In this document: positions 17,046 to 25,215 of the stretch, in pieces
Layout: the number at the start of each line of letters is the position of its first letter
Position numbering within the stretch: the stretch's first letter is position 1
NCBI GenBank assembly: GCA_942490855.1
Contig: CALNYS010000002.1
Span: 62,001 to 126,000 of the forward strand
DNA length: 64,000 nt
Source: CALNYS01 sp942490855
GTDB taxonomy: Bacteria; Planctomycetota; Phycisphaerae; Phycisphaerales; UBA1924
Reading direction: 5' to 3'
Notes under the pieces: generated by a model
The model's database searches: none
Told to the model about the DNA's origin: nothing
Seen by the model: only the letters and a program-made list of their open reading frames with translations
Made by a program: the position numbers and the translations under genes

Positions 17046-17705
17046 ATGCGTCACGCGATGCTGATCGCTCTTGCCGCTCTTGCGTTGCTCACCGGGTGCT
17101 CGGACCGTCGGGGGCTGACGGTTGTCCGGGATTCGGGCGACAAGGCTTACCGTTTCCACCGGTACGAGATGGCGCGGGCCGAGTTCGAAGAGGTGGTCGC
17201 GCGCGACCCGGCGGACTGGGAGTACCGGGCGAAGCTCGGCGAGACGCTGCTGCTTCTGGGCGAGCCGGTGGCGGCCCGCGAGCACCTCGCGGTGGCGTAC
17301 GAGCTGCGCCCGAAGGACCAGAAGATCCTCGACGACTACGCGCGGGCGATGCTGGCCTCGGAGGCGTACGACGAGCTGCACACCGTGCTGCTCGAGCGGG
17401 CCCACGAGACGCAGCGTGTGAGCGACTACCTGCGTCTGGGCCTGTACGACCTGCGGGCCGGGGACGCGGATTCGGCGGAGCGGGCGCTGATCACGGCGGC
17501 TCGTCTTGACGGTGGGCGGACGCCCGAGCCGCAGCTGGCGCTGGCGACGTTCTACGAGACGGTCGGCGACGACACCCAGTCGCTCCGGCGCCTGCGGATG
17601 GCGCTGTACACGGACCTCGAGAACCGCGAGGCGATCGAGCGTCTTCGGGCGCTGGGGCACATCCCCGGGCCGACGTTCGCGCTCCCCCCTATCGAATTGC
17701 AATAA
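17046..17705 (+). CDS. TPR-repeat lipoprotein
   Basis: 219 residues. The leader MRHAMLIALAALALLTGC has a lipobox (LLTGC). The mature part is tetratricopeptide-like helices: YRFHRYEMARAEFEEVVARD, YRAKLGETLLLLGEPVAARE, and DYLRLGLYDLRAGDADSAER. It likely binds partner proteins at a membrane. The start follows AAAGGGA at good spacing. It lies 55 bases upstream of ahcY on the same strand and may share its transcript. Confidence 0.8.
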   Translation: MRHAMLIALAALALLTGCSDRRGLTVVRDSGDKAYRFHRYEMARAEFEEVVARDPADWEYRAKLGETLLLLGEPVAAREHLAVAYELRPKDQKILDDYARAMLASEAYDELHTVLLERAHETQRVSDYLRLGLYDLRAGDADSAERALITAARLDGGRTPEPQLALATFYETVGDDTQSLRRLRMALYTDLENREAIERLRALGHIPGPTFALPPIELQ

Positions 17706-17760
17706 GCCCTCTTTTCGCGCCTAGCATCCAGACCACCACCCGGCTTTCGACGGAGACGCC

Positions 17761-19236
17761 ATGACCACCGCCGCCGCGACGCTTCCCTACAAAATCGCTG
17801 ACATCTCCCAGGCCGACTTCGGTCGCTTGGAGATCGAGATCGCTGAGACCGAGATGCCCGGGCTGATGGCGGTGCGCCGCGATCACGCGGGCGCGCAGCC
17901 GCTGTCGGGCGCGCGGGTCGCCGGCTCGCTGCACATGACGATTCAGACGGCGGTGCTGATCGAGACGCTGGCGGATCTCGGCGCGGACCTGCGCTGGGCG
18001 TCGTGCAACATCTTCAGCACGCAGGACCACGCGGCCGCGGCGATCGCCAAGGCTGGGATCCCGGTGTTCGCGTGGAAGGGCGAGACGCTCGACGAGTACT
18101 GGTGGTGCACGCTCCAGATGCTGAGCTTCCCCGACGACGGGAACGGGCCCGGCCCCGACGTGATCGTCGACGACGGCGGCGACGCGACGATGCTGATCCA
18201 CATGGGCGTGAAGGCGGAAGAGGCGTTTGAGAAGGACGGCACGCTGCCCGACCCGGCGTCTACGGACGTCGAGGAGATGCAGTCGGTCCTGCGCACCCTG
18301 CGCGACAAGCTGCAGGAGGACGGGAACTTCTGGCGCCCGATGGCCAAGCGGATCAAGGGCGTCAGCGAGGAGACGACGACGGGCGTGATGCGCCTGCGTC
18401 AGATGGAAGAGCGCGGCGAGCTGCTGTTCCCGGCGATCGACGTCAACGGCGCGGTGACCAAGAGCAAGTTCGACAACATCTACGGCTGCCGTCACTCGCT
18501 GATCGACGGGATCAGCCGGGCGACGGACGCGCTGATCTCGGGCAAGCGCTGCGTGATCTGCGGCTACGGCGACGTGGGCAAGGGCAGCGCGCAGTCGCTG
18601 TCGGGTCAAAAGGCGCGGGTGTTTGTCACGGAGATCGACCCGATCTGCGCGCTCCAGGCGTGCATGGACGGGCACTCGGTCGTGACGCTCGAGGACATGC
18701 TCAGCGAGGGCGATGTCTTCATCACCACGACGGGCAACAAGGACATCATCACCGTCGATCACATGGCGAAGATGAAGAACAACGCCATCGTCGGGAACAT
18801 CGGGCACTTCGACAACGAGATCGACATGGCCGGGCTGTTCCGCTGGATGGACGAGGGTCGCGTCGAGCGCGTGACGATCAAGCCGCAGGTGGACCGGTTC
18901 ATCTTCAAGGCCGATCCGAAGAACGGCGTCGAGGAGCACGGGGTGATCATCCTCGCGGAGGGTCGCCTGCTGAACCTCGGCTGCGCGACGGGGCACCCGA
19001 GCTTTGTGATGAGCAACAGCTTCACGAACCAGGCGCTGGCGCAGATCGAGCTGTGGCAGAACCGCGAGAAGTACGGCAACAAGACGTACCTGCTGCCCAA
19101 GTCGATCGATGAGCAGGTCGCGCGTCTGCACCTCGGGCAGCTGGGCGCGAAGCTCACGACGCTCTCGACCGAGCAGGCCGACTACATCGGCGTGCCCGTC
19201 GAGGGTCCCTTCAAGCCCGACACGTACCGCTACTGA
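17761..19236 (+). CDS. ahcY: S-adenosylhomocysteinase
   Basis: 491 residues. It reversibly splits S-adenosylhomocysteine into homocysteine and adenosine, clearing the product inhibitor of methyltransferases. Recognisable parts: GSLHMTIQTAVLIETL, the substrate-binding WASCNIFSTQDHAAAAIA, VNGAVTKSKFDN (catalytic Lys and Asp), the NAD+-binding GYGDVGKGSAQSL, TTGNKDIITVDHM, and the C-terminal GPFKPDTYRY. It has the extra 40-residue insert near 150-190 seen in many bacterial forms. I see no SAH riboswitch in the short leader. Confidence 0.97.
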   Translation: MTTAAATLPYKIADISQADFGRLEIEIAETEMPGLMAVRRDHAGAQPLSGARVAGSLHMTIQTAVLIETLADLGADLRWASCNIFSTQDHAAAAIAKAGIPVFAWKGETLDEYWWCTLQMLSFPDDGNGPGPDVIVDDGGDATMLIHMGVKAEEAFEKDGTLPDPASTDVEEMQSVLRTLRDKLQEDGNFWRPMAKRIKGVSEETTTGVMRLRQMEERGELLFPAIDVNGAVTKSKFDNIYGCRHSLIDGISRATDALISGKRCVICGYGDVGKGSAQSLSGQKARVFVTEIDPICALQACMDGHSVVTLEDMLSEGDVFITTTGNKDIITVDHMAKMKNNAIVGNIGHFDNEIDMAGLFRWMDEGRVERVTIKPQVDRFIFKADPKNGVEEHGVIILAEGRLLNLGCATGHPSFVMSNSFTNQALAQIELWQNREKYGNKTYLLPKSIDEQVARLHLGQLGAKLTTLSTEQADYIGVPVEGPFKPDTYRY

Positions 19237-19266
19237 TCCCCCCTTCCGCGAGGGACGCGCCCCCCT

Positions 19267-20172
19267 GTGAGCATCTACGTCGAGATCTTCATTCGCTCGC
19301 CGATTGAAGAGCTTTGGCGTGCCACGCAGGAGCCGGATGTCCACGAGCGCTGGGACCTGCGGTTTACGACGATCGAGTACCTGCCTCGCCCCGACGCGAG
19401 CGAGCCGCAGCGCTTCCGGTACGCGACGCGCTTGGGGTTCGGGAAGACGATCGGGGGCAGTGGTGAGTCCACGGGGACGCACGAGGCGGACGGGCAGCGC
19501 ACGTCGGCGCTGAAGTTCTGGTCCGACGACCCGGTGTCGCTGATCCGCGAGGGGTCGGGGTACTGGAAGTACGTCCCGGGCGAGGGCGGGGTGCGGTTCC
19601 TGACACGCTACGACTACCGCGTGCGCTTCGGGGCGCTCGGGCGGGCGTTCGATCGCGCGGTGTTCCGCCCGCTCATCGGCTGGGCGACGGCGTGGAGCTT
19701 CGATCGGTTGCGCTTGTGGCTGGAAGAGGGCGTGACGCCGGAGCGGTCGCGCCGTTCGGCGCTGGCGTACACGATCGCGCGGCTGGGGCTGGCGTTCGTG
19801 TTCTTCTGGCACGGGCTGGTGCCCAAGCTGATCACACGCCACGAGGACGAGTTCCTGATGCTGACCGACGGCGGTGTGTCGCGCCCGCTCGCGGAAACGG
19901 GCGTGCTCGCGGCGGGGATCGCGGAGATCGCGCTCGCGATCGCGCTGCTGATCTGGTGGCGGTCGCGCGCGTTGCCCGTCGTGTGCGTCGGGCTCATGGC
20001 GCTGGCGCTCGTGGGCGTGGGGACGACTTCGCCGCGGTACCTCGGGCACGCGTTCAACCCGGTCACGCTCAATATCAGCGTGATGCTGTTTGCGTTCATC
20101 TGCCTGACGCTGCGCGCCGACCAGCCGTCGGCTCGGCGCTGTGTGCGGCGCCCGCCTGGAGACCCCGCATGA
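19267..20172 (+). CDS. SRPBCC-like domain fused to DoxX-like membrane domain
   Basis: 301 residues, GTG start. Residues 1-145 read like a START/SRPBCC ligand-binding domain (MSIYVEIFIRSPIEELWRAT, EPDVHERWDLRF). The C-terminal half has about four membrane segments (LAYTIARLGLAFVFFWHGLV, GIAEIALAIALLIWW, LPVVCVGLMALALVGV, NISVMLFAFICLTL), like the DoxX-like family. It overlaps the next gene (ATGA) in a three-gene operon with a DUF4166-type protein and a TauE-like transporter. Exact function unknown. Confidence 0.8.
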   Translation: MSIYVEIFIRSPIEELWRATQEPDVHERWDLRFTTIEYLPRPDASEPQRFRYATRLGFGKTIGGSGESTGTHEADGQRTSALKFWSDDPVSLIREGSGYWKYVPGEGGVRFLTRYDYRVRFGALGRAFDRAVFRPLIGWATAWSFDRLRLWLEEGVTPERSRRSALAYTIARLGLAFVFFWHGLVPKLITRHEDEFLMLTDGGVSRPLAETGVLAAGIAEIALAIALLIWWRSRALPVVCVGLMALALVGVGTTSPRYLGHAFNPVTLNISVMLFAFICLTLRADQPSARRCVRRPPGDPA

Positions 20173-20840
20173 CTTCGATCTACCAGCAGGTACTCGGCTC
20201 GGACTTCGATCGTCTGCACCCGCAGATCCAGCGGCGGTTCGGGCTCACGCCGGGGAACGCGTCCAAGGGGACGGGGGTCATGGAGCGTCTGTGGCACGGT
20301 CGGGCGTACACGCTGCCGTTCCTGTACATCGGCTCGTGGCGGCGGATCATGTTCCCCGAGCAGGGCGAGAACGTGCCCTTCACGATCGAGAACTACGCGT
20401 ACCGCGACGGGTTCGGGCGCGACACGGTGACGTGGGTGCGCACGTTTGAGACGAAGAAGCCGCGGCGCTTTGACGCGTACATGATTTACAGCGAGAAACG
20501 CGGGAAGATCGTCGACTACCTCGGCAGCCACCAGCACCTCGCGGTGGACATCGAAATGAGCGTGGACCCCACCGGCGGGCTGCGCCTGCGTTCGGGCGCG
20601 CAGCGGTTCTACGAGGGGTTCCTCGGGTTCCGCTTCCCGATGCTCTTTTCCGGCATCGCCGACGTGTGCGAGTGGTATGACGACGATGAAGATCGCTTCC
20701 GCATCGAGGTGAACGTGCACAACAAGGCGTGGGGCCCGCTCTTTGGGTACTCGGGCTGGTTTACCGCGGAGTGGTTCGACGCGGACGCCGACACGGCTCC
20801 GCAGCACCTGATGCCCGTGCGCGAGGAGCGCCGCGAGTGA
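20169..20840 (+). CDS. DUF4166 domain protein
   Basis: 223 residues. The opening (YQQVLGSDFDRLHPQIQRRF) and the later GLRLRSGAQRFYEGFLGFRF and WGPLFGYSGWFTAEW fit the DUF4166 family. That family often sits beside or fused with DoxX-like or saccharopine-dehydrogenase-like genes; its biochemical role is not known. The start overlaps the stop of the SRPBCC/DoxX gene, so the two products are probably made together. Confidence 0.82.
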   Translation: MTSIYQQVLGSDFDRLHPQIQRRFGLTPGNASKGTGVMERLWHGRAYTLPFLYIGSWRRIMFPEQGENVPFTIENYAYRDGFGRDTVTWVRTFETKKPRRFDAYMIYSEKRGKIVDYLGSHQHLAVDIEMSVDPTGGLRLRSGAQRFYEGFLGFRFPMLFSGIADVCEWYDDDEDRFRIEVNVHNKAWGPLFGYSGWFTAEWFDADADTAPQHLMPVREERRE

Positions 20841-20847
20841 GCGCGCG

Positions 20848-21636
20848 ATGACCGAACACATCATCGTCGCGCTCGTGGCGCTGGTCGCGGGGGCGCTCAC
20901 GCTGTTTTCTGGGTTCGGCCTGGGCACGCTGCTCATGCCGGCGATGGCGCTCTTTTACGACCTCGAGACGGCGATCGCCGCGACCGCGGTCGTTCACCTC
21001 GTCAACAACGCGCTGAAGCTGCTGCTTGTTGGGAAGTGGGCGGCGTGGCGGGTGGTGCTGGTGTTCGGGCTGCCGGCGGCGGTGTGCGCGTTCTTCGGGG
21101 CGCGCGTGCTGCACGCGCTGGGGTCGTTCGGCACGCTGCACGCGTACACGCTCGTTGGACGCGAGGCGGTGATCACGCCTGAGAAGCTGGTGATCGCGGC
21201 GCTGATCGCGGTCTTCGCGATCCTCGAAGGCAAGCCCGGGAAGGCGCTGAGCGCGTCGATGAAGTGGCTGCCGGTGGGCGGGGCGCTGTCGGGGTTCTTC
21301 GGCGGGCTCTCGGGGCACCAGGGCGCGCTGCGCACGGTGTTCCTGAGCAAGGCGGGGCTCGACAAGAAGCAGCTCGTGGGCACGTTCGCGGCGTGCGCGG
21401 TGCTGGTGGACGCGTCGCGGCTGGTGGGGTACGGCGTGTCGTTCTTCGGCGATACGTTCGTACAGCTGCGCGACGAGGGGCGGCTGAGCCCGGTGTACGT
21501 TGCGCTGGCGTGCGCGTTTGTCGGGTCGTACATCGGCTCGAAGCTGGTGAAGAAGGTGACGCTGGAGGCGGTGCAGGGGTTGATCACGGTGATGCTGCTG
21601 GTGACGGCGGGGTTGTTGGGGGCGGGGTTGGTGTGA
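20848..21636 (+). CDS. TauE/SafE family (sulfite exporter-type) membrane transporter
   Basis: 262 residues with about seven membrane segments. MTEHIIVALVALVAGALTLF, then FGLGTLLMPAMALF and VVHLVNNALKLLLVG give the first TauE half. KWLPVGGALSGFFGGLSGHQ begins the second half, with the typical G-G-x-x-G repeat. TauE/SafE proteins move sulfite, sulfonates or other small organic anions across the inner membrane; the substrate here is unknown. Starts 8 bases after the DUF4166 gene. Confidence 0.88.
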   Translation: MTEHIIVALVALVAGALTLFSGFGLGTLLMPAMALFYDLETAIAATAVVHLVNNALKLLLVGKWAAWRVVLVFGLPAAVCAFFGARVLHALGSFGTLHAYTLVGREAVITPEKLVIAALIAVFAILEGKPGKALSASMKWLPVGGALSGFFGGLSGHQGALRTVFLSKAGLDKKQLVGTFAACAVLVDASRLVGYGVSFFGDTFVQLRDEGRLSPVYVALACAFVGSYIGSKLVKKVTLEAVQGLITVMLLVTAGLLGAGLV

Positions 21637-21687
21637 GCGTCCACGCTCTGTAGACCTCAGCATCCCGATGAGAAACCGATCGGGGAG

Positions 21688-21727
21688 GCCCTCACCCCAG
21701 CCCTCTCCCCGGGGGAGAGGGGGCGGA
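21688..21727. repeat. intergenic inverted-repeat element
   Basis: One copy of the dispersed palindrome: GGCCCTCACCCCAGCCCTCT followed by CCCCGGGGGAGAGGGGGCGGA. It lies just after the TauE-like gene, where it could fold as a hairpin at the end of that transcript. Confidence 0.85.
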
Positions 21728-21838
21728 TGCCGGTCCGCGCACAATAAATCAATCTTCATGGCGGGTTCACCGGGGTGTGAGGTCGGTGCGCGAGAGTGCT
21801 CCTGCACACGAGAGACACCTCCACGAAAGGAGCTTGCT

Positions 21839-22339
21839 ATGAGCACGACCATCACCGGACTTTTCGATTCCCCCCGCCAGGCCGCCGCGGCGGTGCAGAG
21901 CCTTGAGGCTCACGGGTTCGCTGCCAGCGACATCAGCGTTCTTGCCGGCGAAGACTTCGACCGCGACGCGTTCACGGTTGAATCCAAGTCGAAGATGGCC
22001 GAGGGCGCTGCGGTCGGCGCTGGCGCCGGCGGCGCGATCGGCGCGCTGGTCGCGGGGTTCACGACGGTCGGCGCGGTCGCCGCGACGGGCGGCGTCGGGC
22101 TGCTCGTCGCCGGGCCGGTCGCGGGCGCCTTGGCGGGCGCCGGCGCTGGCGGCGTGAGCGGCGGCATCCTCGGCGGGCTCGTCGGCTCGGCGATCCCCGA
22201 GCACGAGGTCAAGCACTACGAGAGCGCGATCGGGAAGGGTTCGGTGCTGATCGGCGCCGAGTGCCGTGACGGCGAGCAGAAGAAGTGCGCCAAGGAGTGC
22301 TTCACGAGCTGCAACGCCGAGAAGGTCTCGAGCGCGTAA
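21839..22339 (+). CDS. glycine-zipper stress-response-like protein (general stress protein 17M-like)
   Basis: 166 residues. The N-terminal part (TTITGLFDSPRQAAAAVQSL, ASDISVLAGED) matches the YflT/17M-type domain found in general stress proteins. The centre is a Gly/Ala-rich hydrophobic zone (AAVGAGAGGAIGALVAGF, VGLLVAGPVAGALAGAGAGG) like glycine-zipper membrane segments. The C-terminus is cysteine-containing (ECRDGEQKKCAKECFTSC). Start preceded by GAAAGGAG. A terminator follows. Function inferred only at family level. Confidence 0.8.
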   Translation: MSTTITGLFDSPRQAAAAVQSLEAHGFAASDISVLAGEDFDRDAFTVESKSKMAEGAAVGAGAGGAIGALVAGFTTVGAVAATGGVGLLVAGPVAGALAGAGAGGVSGGILGGLVGSAIPEHEVKHYESAIGKGSVLIGAECRDGEQKKCAKECFTSCNAEKVSSA

Positions 22340-22436
22340 CCACGGATCGCCCGGAGGAGAGCGTCGCCCGCGAGCGAGAGCGCGCGGGCGGCGATTCTGT
22401 CACGCCCCGCAGATTCCCACGCACAGGGAATCCACA

Positions 22437-22479
22437 CCCCGCGACCGCCGACTCTTACTCCGGCGGTTGTGGGGTTTTT
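22437..22479 (+). terminator. rho-independent terminator after the glycine-zipper gene
   Basis: A 14-bp arm starting CCCCGCGACCGCCG (22437-22450) pairs, with two G-T wobbles, with CGGCGGTTGTGGGG (22461-22474), followed by TTTTTC. Confidence 0.8.
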
Positions 22480-22484
22480 CTGAT

Positions 22485-22508
22485 CCCCCTCTCTCCGAGG
22501 GAGAGGGG
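22485..22508. repeat. short copy of the dispersed inverted repeat
   Basis: CCCCTCTCTCC GA GGGAGAGGGG, the core palindrome of the dispersed family without its flanks. It lies between convergent genes, just before the astD stop. Confidence 0.65.
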
Positions 22509-22515
22509 TACCGGA

Positions 22516-24072
22516 TTAGACCCACCCATCATCCCACTCCATCCCCGTCGGGATGATCTTCGCGTCGCCGGTTTCGATCATGCTCGCGACCGGGTACGCG
22601 CAGTAGTCGAGGGCGAAGGCGCCGGCGGGGCGGTGGTTGCCGGAGAGGCCGAGGCCGCCGAAGGGGAGCTTGCTGCTGGCGCCGGCGGTCCCGGCGTTGA
22701 CGTTGACGCACCCGGCGCGGGCGGCGGCGAGGAAGGCGTCGATGGTTGTTTCGTTCTTCGTGAAGATGGACGACGCAAGGCCGTAGCGCGTGGCGTTGGC
22801 CTGCTGCAGCGCTTCGTCGAAGGACTTCACGACGCTGACGCGGGCGAGGGGGCCGAAGACCTCGAGGTCGCAGCCGGGGCCTTCTTCTGAGCGGGTGAAG
22901 GAATCGACGCGGATGACGCTGGGGGTGATGAAGTGTCCGCCCTCGCAGCCGAGGATTTCCTGCGCGTGGGGTTCGAGGAGGACGGTCGCGCCCATGCTCT
23001 GGGCGTTCTCGGTGAACGCGAGGGCGGACTCCTGGGCGTCTTCTCGGATGATCGGGCCCATGAAGGGCTGGGTCTCGTCGAAGGGGTCCCCCACCGTAAG
23101 GGTGCGGGTCGCTTTCATGAAGGCGGACATGAAGCGGTCGGCGATGGCCTCGTGGAGGATGATGCGCCGGGTGCAGGTGCAGCGCTGCCCGGTGGTGATG
23201 AAGGCGCAGCGGACGCACTCGACGACGGCCTGGGCGAGGTCGGCGTCGTCCATCACGACGGCGGCGTTGTTGCCGCCGAGCTCGAGCGCGACGATGCGCC
23301 CGGGGGTGTCGAGGTTGGCCTGGAGGATCTTGCGTCCGACGGGCCAGGAGCCGGTGAAGAGGACGCCGTCGATGTCGGGGTGCGTGGTGAGGCGCTGGGC
23401 GATGTCGGCGTGGCCCTGCACGAGGTTGACGAGGCCCGCGGGGGCGCCGGCCTCGGCGAGGGCCTCGCGGTAGGTCTCGGCGAGGAGCTGGCCGACGGCG
23501 GGGGTTTTGTCGGAGGGCTTGAAGACGACGGCGCCGCCGGCGAGGAGCGCGGGGACGATGTGCCCGTTGGGCAGGTGCGCGGGGAAGTTGAAGGGGCCGA
23601 TGACGGCCATGACGCCGTGGGGGCGGAAGGAGCAGCGCCCGGTGCGGGTGTCGTTGATGGACACCTCGAAGGGCGCGACGCGTGAGCGCCCGGAGTTGGC
23701 GGAGTCGTCGAGGGTGATGTCGATCTTGCCGGCGAGGATGCCGGCCTCGCCGCGGGAGTCCCAGAGGGCTTTGCCCGTTTCGAGGGCGATGAGCTCGGCG
23801 AACTGTTCCTTGCGCTCGGCGAGCTTGTCGCGGACCGCGAGCATGGCTTCGGCGCGGCGCTCGAAGGGGGCGGTGGCCCAGTCGCGGAGCGCGGCGCGGG
23901 CGGCGCTGACGGCGCGGTCCACGTGGGCGAGCGTGGGGTCGCCGGCCCAGATGAGATCGACGGGGCGGGCGGGGTGGTGGGAGATGACGGAGTGCCCGGG
24001 GATCTCGACGATGTCGTCCCCGAGGAAGTCGGCGGGCGGGTGGGCGAGTCGGCCGGTGCAGGCGAGCTTCAT
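22516..24072 (-). CDS. astD: succinylglutamate-semialdehyde dehydrogenase
   Basis: 518 residues. An aldehyde dehydrogenase that oxidises N-succinylglutamate semialdehyde with NAD+ in the arginine succinyltransferase (AST) pathway. Motifs: FNFPAHLPNGHIVPALLAG, catalytic E264 in VALELGGNN, catalytic C298 in TTGQRCTCTRR, and FGGLGLSGNHRP near the end. The GxTxGQRC-type pattern with Cys-Thr-Cys fits AstD. Its ATG overlaps the astA stop by 4 bases. It is the last gene of the minus-strand unit. Slightly longer than E. coli AstD (492). Confidence 0.9.
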   Translation of the reverse strand: MKLACTGRLAHPPADFLGDDIVEIPGHSVISHHPARPVDLIWAGDPTLAHVDRAVSAARAALRDWATAPFERRAEAMLAVRDKLAERKEQFAELIALETGKALWDSRGEAGILAGKIDITLDDSANSGRSRVAPFEVSINDTRTGRCSFRPHGVMAVIGPFNFPAHLPNGHIVPALLAGGAVVFKPSDKTPAVGQLLAETYREALAEAGAPAGLVNLVQGHADIAQRLTTHPDIDGVLFTGSWPVGRKILQANLDTPGRIVALELGGNNAAVVMDDADLAQAVVECVRCAFITTGQRCTCTRRIILHEAIADRFMSAFMKATRTLTVGDPFDETQPFMGPIIREDAQESALAFTENAQSMGATVLLEPHAQEILGCEGGHFITPSVIRVDSFTRSEEGPGCDLEVFGPLARVSVVKSFDEALQQANATRYGLASSIFTKNETTIDAFLAAARAGCVNVNAGTAGASSKLPFGGLGLSGNHRPAGAFALDYCAYPVASMIETGDAKIIPTGMEWDDGWV

Positions 24073-25190
24073 GCTGTTCCCTCGACGGCGGGGGTCGGCG
24101 TGGCGGCGGGCGCGAAGGGCGTGACGCCGAGCGTGGCGCCGCTGTCGACGCGGAGCGCTTTGAGCGCTTCGGGCGCGACGCGCACGGCGTCGGGGGTGAT
24201 CTCGGCGTCGACCATGACGGCGCGGAAGCCGCCGTTGGATTCGAGATCGGAGCTGACGATCGCCTTGTGCGTGGCGCGCTCGGGGCTGGCGAGCTCGGCG
24301 GAGGGGAGCGTCTGGGTGTCGCGGACGAGCGGGATGTCGTTGGTGACGGCTTCGAGGATGGGCCCGGCGTCGAAGGGGTCCACGAGGTCGGTGTGGGTGA
24401 AGCCGAGGCCCTCGAGCATGCGGCGCGCGGGGACGGTGTCGGGGCCGACGGCGCCGACGACGCGGCGCGCTTCGGTGGGGAGCAGCGTGAGGTAGATCGG
24501 CTCCTTGGGGAGGAGGGAGATCATGAACTCGCGGGACTTGGCGCAGAACTGGTCGGCCTGCGTGTAGGTCAGGTTGATGAAGCGTCGCCCGACGGCTTCC
24601 CAGAAGGGGTTGGAGCCGGTGTCGGAGATGGGCGCCATCATCTCGGCGATGAAGCGTTCCTTGAAGCGGTCGCGCTGGAGCCCGACGTAGTGGAAGCGCA
24701 CGAGGCTGAGGAGCTTGCCGAGCTTGCGGGGGTGCCCGCGCAGGCTGGGCGAGAGGATCAGCCCGCCGATCTCGCTGGGGCCGGAGGAATCGAGCGTGAG
24801 CGTGGCGGCGACGTGGGTGAACCCGGACTGGAGGTCCTGGGAGAAGAACTCGTGGCGGGCGAGGCGGAAGTAGACGTTGGGCGACTCGGGTGAGCCCATC
24901 TGCGAGATGAGCGAGCTGCACCCGACGGGGTGCCCGGTCTCGACGTTCTCGAGCGCGAACATGTACTGCGGGCTCTTGCCGGCGGCGCCGCCGAGGTGGC
25001 GGAGGTCGCGCATCGACGCGGTGTCCTGGTCGGGCTCGCCCGCGCGGACGTTGGCGAAGCACGAGCGGCTCCAGCGGACCTTCTCGAGGAGGATGTCGCT
25101 GTCGGGGGGCAGGTTGATGAAGTGGACCATCTTCGCGAGCTTCAAGAAGAGCTCGACGTCGTTCGGGATGGCCTGTCTGATGACGAACAC
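24069..25190 (-). CDS. astA: arginine N-succinyltransferase
   Basis: 373 residues from GTG at 25190, behind GGGGGA. AstA transfers succinyl from succinyl-CoA to arginine, the first AST step. The N-terminus FVIRQAIPNDVELFLKLAK, the core EIGGLILSPSLRGHPRKLGK (acyl-CoA binding R/G-rich loop) and RFKERFIAEMMAPISDTGSN are family marks. It has a C-terminal extension of about 30 residues ending APAATPTPAVEGTA compared with E. coli (344). An upstream in-frame ATG at 25262 would overlap the aminotransferase gene and is unlikely. Confidence 0.9.
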   Translation of the reverse strand: MFVIRQAIPNDVELFLKLAKMVHFINLPPDSDILLEKVRWSRSCFANVRAGEPDQDTASMRDLRHLGGAAGKSPQYMFALENVETGHPVGCSSLISQMGSPESPNVYFRLARHEFFSQDLQSGFTHVAATLTLDSSGPSEIGGLILSPSLRGHPRKLGKLLSLVRFHYVGLQRDRFKERFIAEMMAPISDTGSNPFWEAVGRRFINLTYTQADQFCAKSREFMISLLPKEPIYLTLLPTEARRVVGAVGPDTVPARRMLEGLGFTHTDLVDPFDAGPILEAVTNDIPLVRDTQTLPSAELASPERATHKAIVSSDLESNGGFRAVMVDAEITPDAVRVAPEALKALRVDSGATLGVTPFAPAATPTPAVEGTA

Positions 25191-25215
25191 GTTGCGTCCC
25201 CCAGCCGCGCGGCGA

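Noticed and set aside
17706..17760. SAH riboswitch in front of ahcY
   Set aside because: Only 55 bases separate the genes, too short for a full SAH element, and its conserved core is not visible.
17689..20049. 786-codon minus-strand open frame
   Set aside because: Antisense shadow of ahcY and the SRPBCC/DoxX gene; composition is typical of mirror frames, with no motif or start signal.
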